Source of the DNA: Cyclobacteriaceae bacterium
Lineage (GTDB): Bacteria > Bacteroidota > Bacteroidia > Cytophagales > Cyclobacteriaceae
Reading direction: 5' to 3'
Length of the DNA stretch: 35,751 bases
Assembly: GCA_024644875.1 (NCBI GenBank)
Contig: JAHEGY010000039.1
Coordinates: 1 to 35,751, forward strand
Translations under genes and position numbers: made by a program
Notes under the pieces: generated by a model
What the model saw: the letters and a program-made list of their open reading frames with translations, nothing else
What the model was told of the DNA's origin: nothing
Databases searched by the model: none
Shown: one piece after another, positions 35,225 through 35,751 of the stretch
Layout: each line of letters starts with the position of its first letter
Position numbering within the stretch: position 1 is the first letter of the stretch

Positions 35225-35243
35225 TGATGAATTTCCTTCATCA
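35225..35243. other. Short perfect hairpin after the second hydrolase gene
   Basis: TGATGAA (35225-35231) and TTCATCA (35237-35243) form a 7-bp stem with a TTTCC loop. It lies about 120 bp after the hydrolase stop and is followed by AGGTTTATAA, a poor T-run, so termination is possible but weak. The rest of the 249-bp gap before the cyclase gene shows nothing I can support. Confidence 0.35.
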
Positions 35244-35355
35244 AGGTTTATAACCCATAAATCATATCTCCTTAGAATTATTCGCTATTAATAACTAACT
35301 TTAATATAAAGTCTGGTAGAAATCATTTGATTTTTAAATAGCATTTTTTTCATTC

Positions 35356-35751
35356 ATGCCTGAAGGTCAAAAACATTCTTCATCGGAACGCAGGCTAGCT
35401 GCAATAATGTTTACAGACATCGTCGGTTATACTACCTTGATGGGTGAAAATGAAGAACTAGCATTCCTGGTTCTCAAGAAAAATAGACAAATACAAAAAC
35501 CTATCATAGAAAAACATGATGGCAAATGGTTGAAAGAGATTGGAGATGGTGTTCTTGCAAGTTTTCCAACCGTATCACAAGCAGTGTATTGTGCAAAGGA
35601 GATACAAGAATTTTGTGAAAAAGAACCGGATTTAAAACTACGCATAGGTATTCATCTCGGTGAAGTAATCTTTGAAAATAAAGACGTTTTTGGTGACGGA
35701 GTAAATATAGCTTCGCGATTAGAACAATTAGCTCCTGCTGGAGGGATTTGT
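35356..35751 (+). CDS. Class III adenylate cyclase domain protein, partial (3' end cut)
   Basis: ATG 35356 opens a frame that stays open for 132 codons to the window end. It encodes the start of a class III nucleotidyl cyclase: RRLAAIMFTDIVGYTTLM with the first metal-binding aspartate Asp21, and KEIGDGVLASF with the second, Asp64. Lys60 and Asp110 (KDVFGDG) are the residues that select adenine, and Asn117 and Arg121 (VNIASRLE) stabilise the transition state, so cAMP synthesis from ATP is predicted. Bacterial proteins with this N-terminal cyclase and no signal peptide often carry a membrane segment and TPR repeats afterwards, which would lie beyond the window. Confidence 0.85.
   Translation, partial: MPEGQKHSSSERRLAAIMFTDIVGYTTLMGENEELAFLVLKKNRQIQKPIIEKHDGKWLKEIGDGVLASFPTVSQAVYCAKEIQEFCEKEPDLKLRIGIHLGEVIFENKDVFGDGVNIASRLEQLAPAGGIC

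Noticed and set aside
1-35751. tRNA, rRNA, CRISPR arrays, insertion sequences, integrases, prophage or defence genes
   Set aside because: I looked for these across the gene gaps and protein products and saw none; the window reads as ordinary chromosome with some accessory genes.

Overview
The window looks like a chromosomal segment of a Bacteroidota (Bacteroidetes) organism, probably an environmental Bacteroidales-like lineage; I cannot place it below phylum. The signs are a protein with the gliding-motility/type IX secretion (T9SS) type B C-terminal domain (25964-28804), several promoters of the Bacteroidota form TTG-N17-23-TAnnTTTG, a DUF3784 protein, a Bacteroidota-style succinate dehydrogenase/fumarate reductase C-A-B operon, and a PD40-plus-OmpA envelope protein. 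Start sites lack consistent Shine-Dalgarno sequences, as expected for this phylum. I see no rRNA, tRNA, CRISPR array, insertion sequence, integrase or phage gene.

Layout. 1-1766: C-terminally cut PD40/OmpA-like outer-membrane protein (minus). 1948-6647: a probable lon-hslU-SDR transcription unit (plus) behind a sigma-54-like promoter; it meets sixA tail to tail with the two stop codons overlapping. 7225-9501: a thioredoxin-fold lipoprotein with a near-consensus promoter and a palindrome, ending in a terminator that is also the last codons of the convergent cstA. 9689-11457: divergent YegS-type lipid kinase and a secreted DUF1080 protein. 11626-18960 (minus): icmF, an exported Gfo/Idh/MocA oxidoreductase, a CE2-type esterase lipoprotein and an EFR1-type membrane ferredoxin. 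19233-22176: cation/proton antiporter (plus), then a THUMP RNA methyltransferase and a GNAT protein (minus). 22259-25746: sdhCAB with its own promoter and a large terminator. 25964-29149: T9SS-exported protein and a small DUF3784 membrane protein. 29358-32691: fabD, folK (minus) and sppA. 32798-35751: two exported alpha/beta hydrolases, a decayed lipoprotein start, and the beginning of a class III adenylate cyclase.

How the genes fit together. Most are housekeeping: proteolysis (Lon, HslU, SppA), central metabolism (SdhCAB, IcmF, CstA), lipid and folate synthesis (FabD, FolK, lipid kinase), and RNA modification. The more accessory part is 10.7-15.4 kb, where an exported DUF1080 protein, an exported Gfo/Idh/MocA oxidoreductase and a CE2-like esterase lie close together; this recalls 3-keto-glycoside breakdown in other Bacteroidota, although no transporter or SusCD pair is present. 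The last 3 kb holds a markedly AT-richer gene, long non-coding gaps and a broken gene, which suggests recent turnover. I found no convincing undescribed multigene defence or mobile system. The best leads are regulatory or structural: a terminator doubling as coding sequence, the palindrome at the thioredoxin promoter, a sigma-54-like site before lon, an NPEY instead of NPPY motif in the RNA methyltransferase, and the 46-bp tandem repeat across the EFR1 stop codon.
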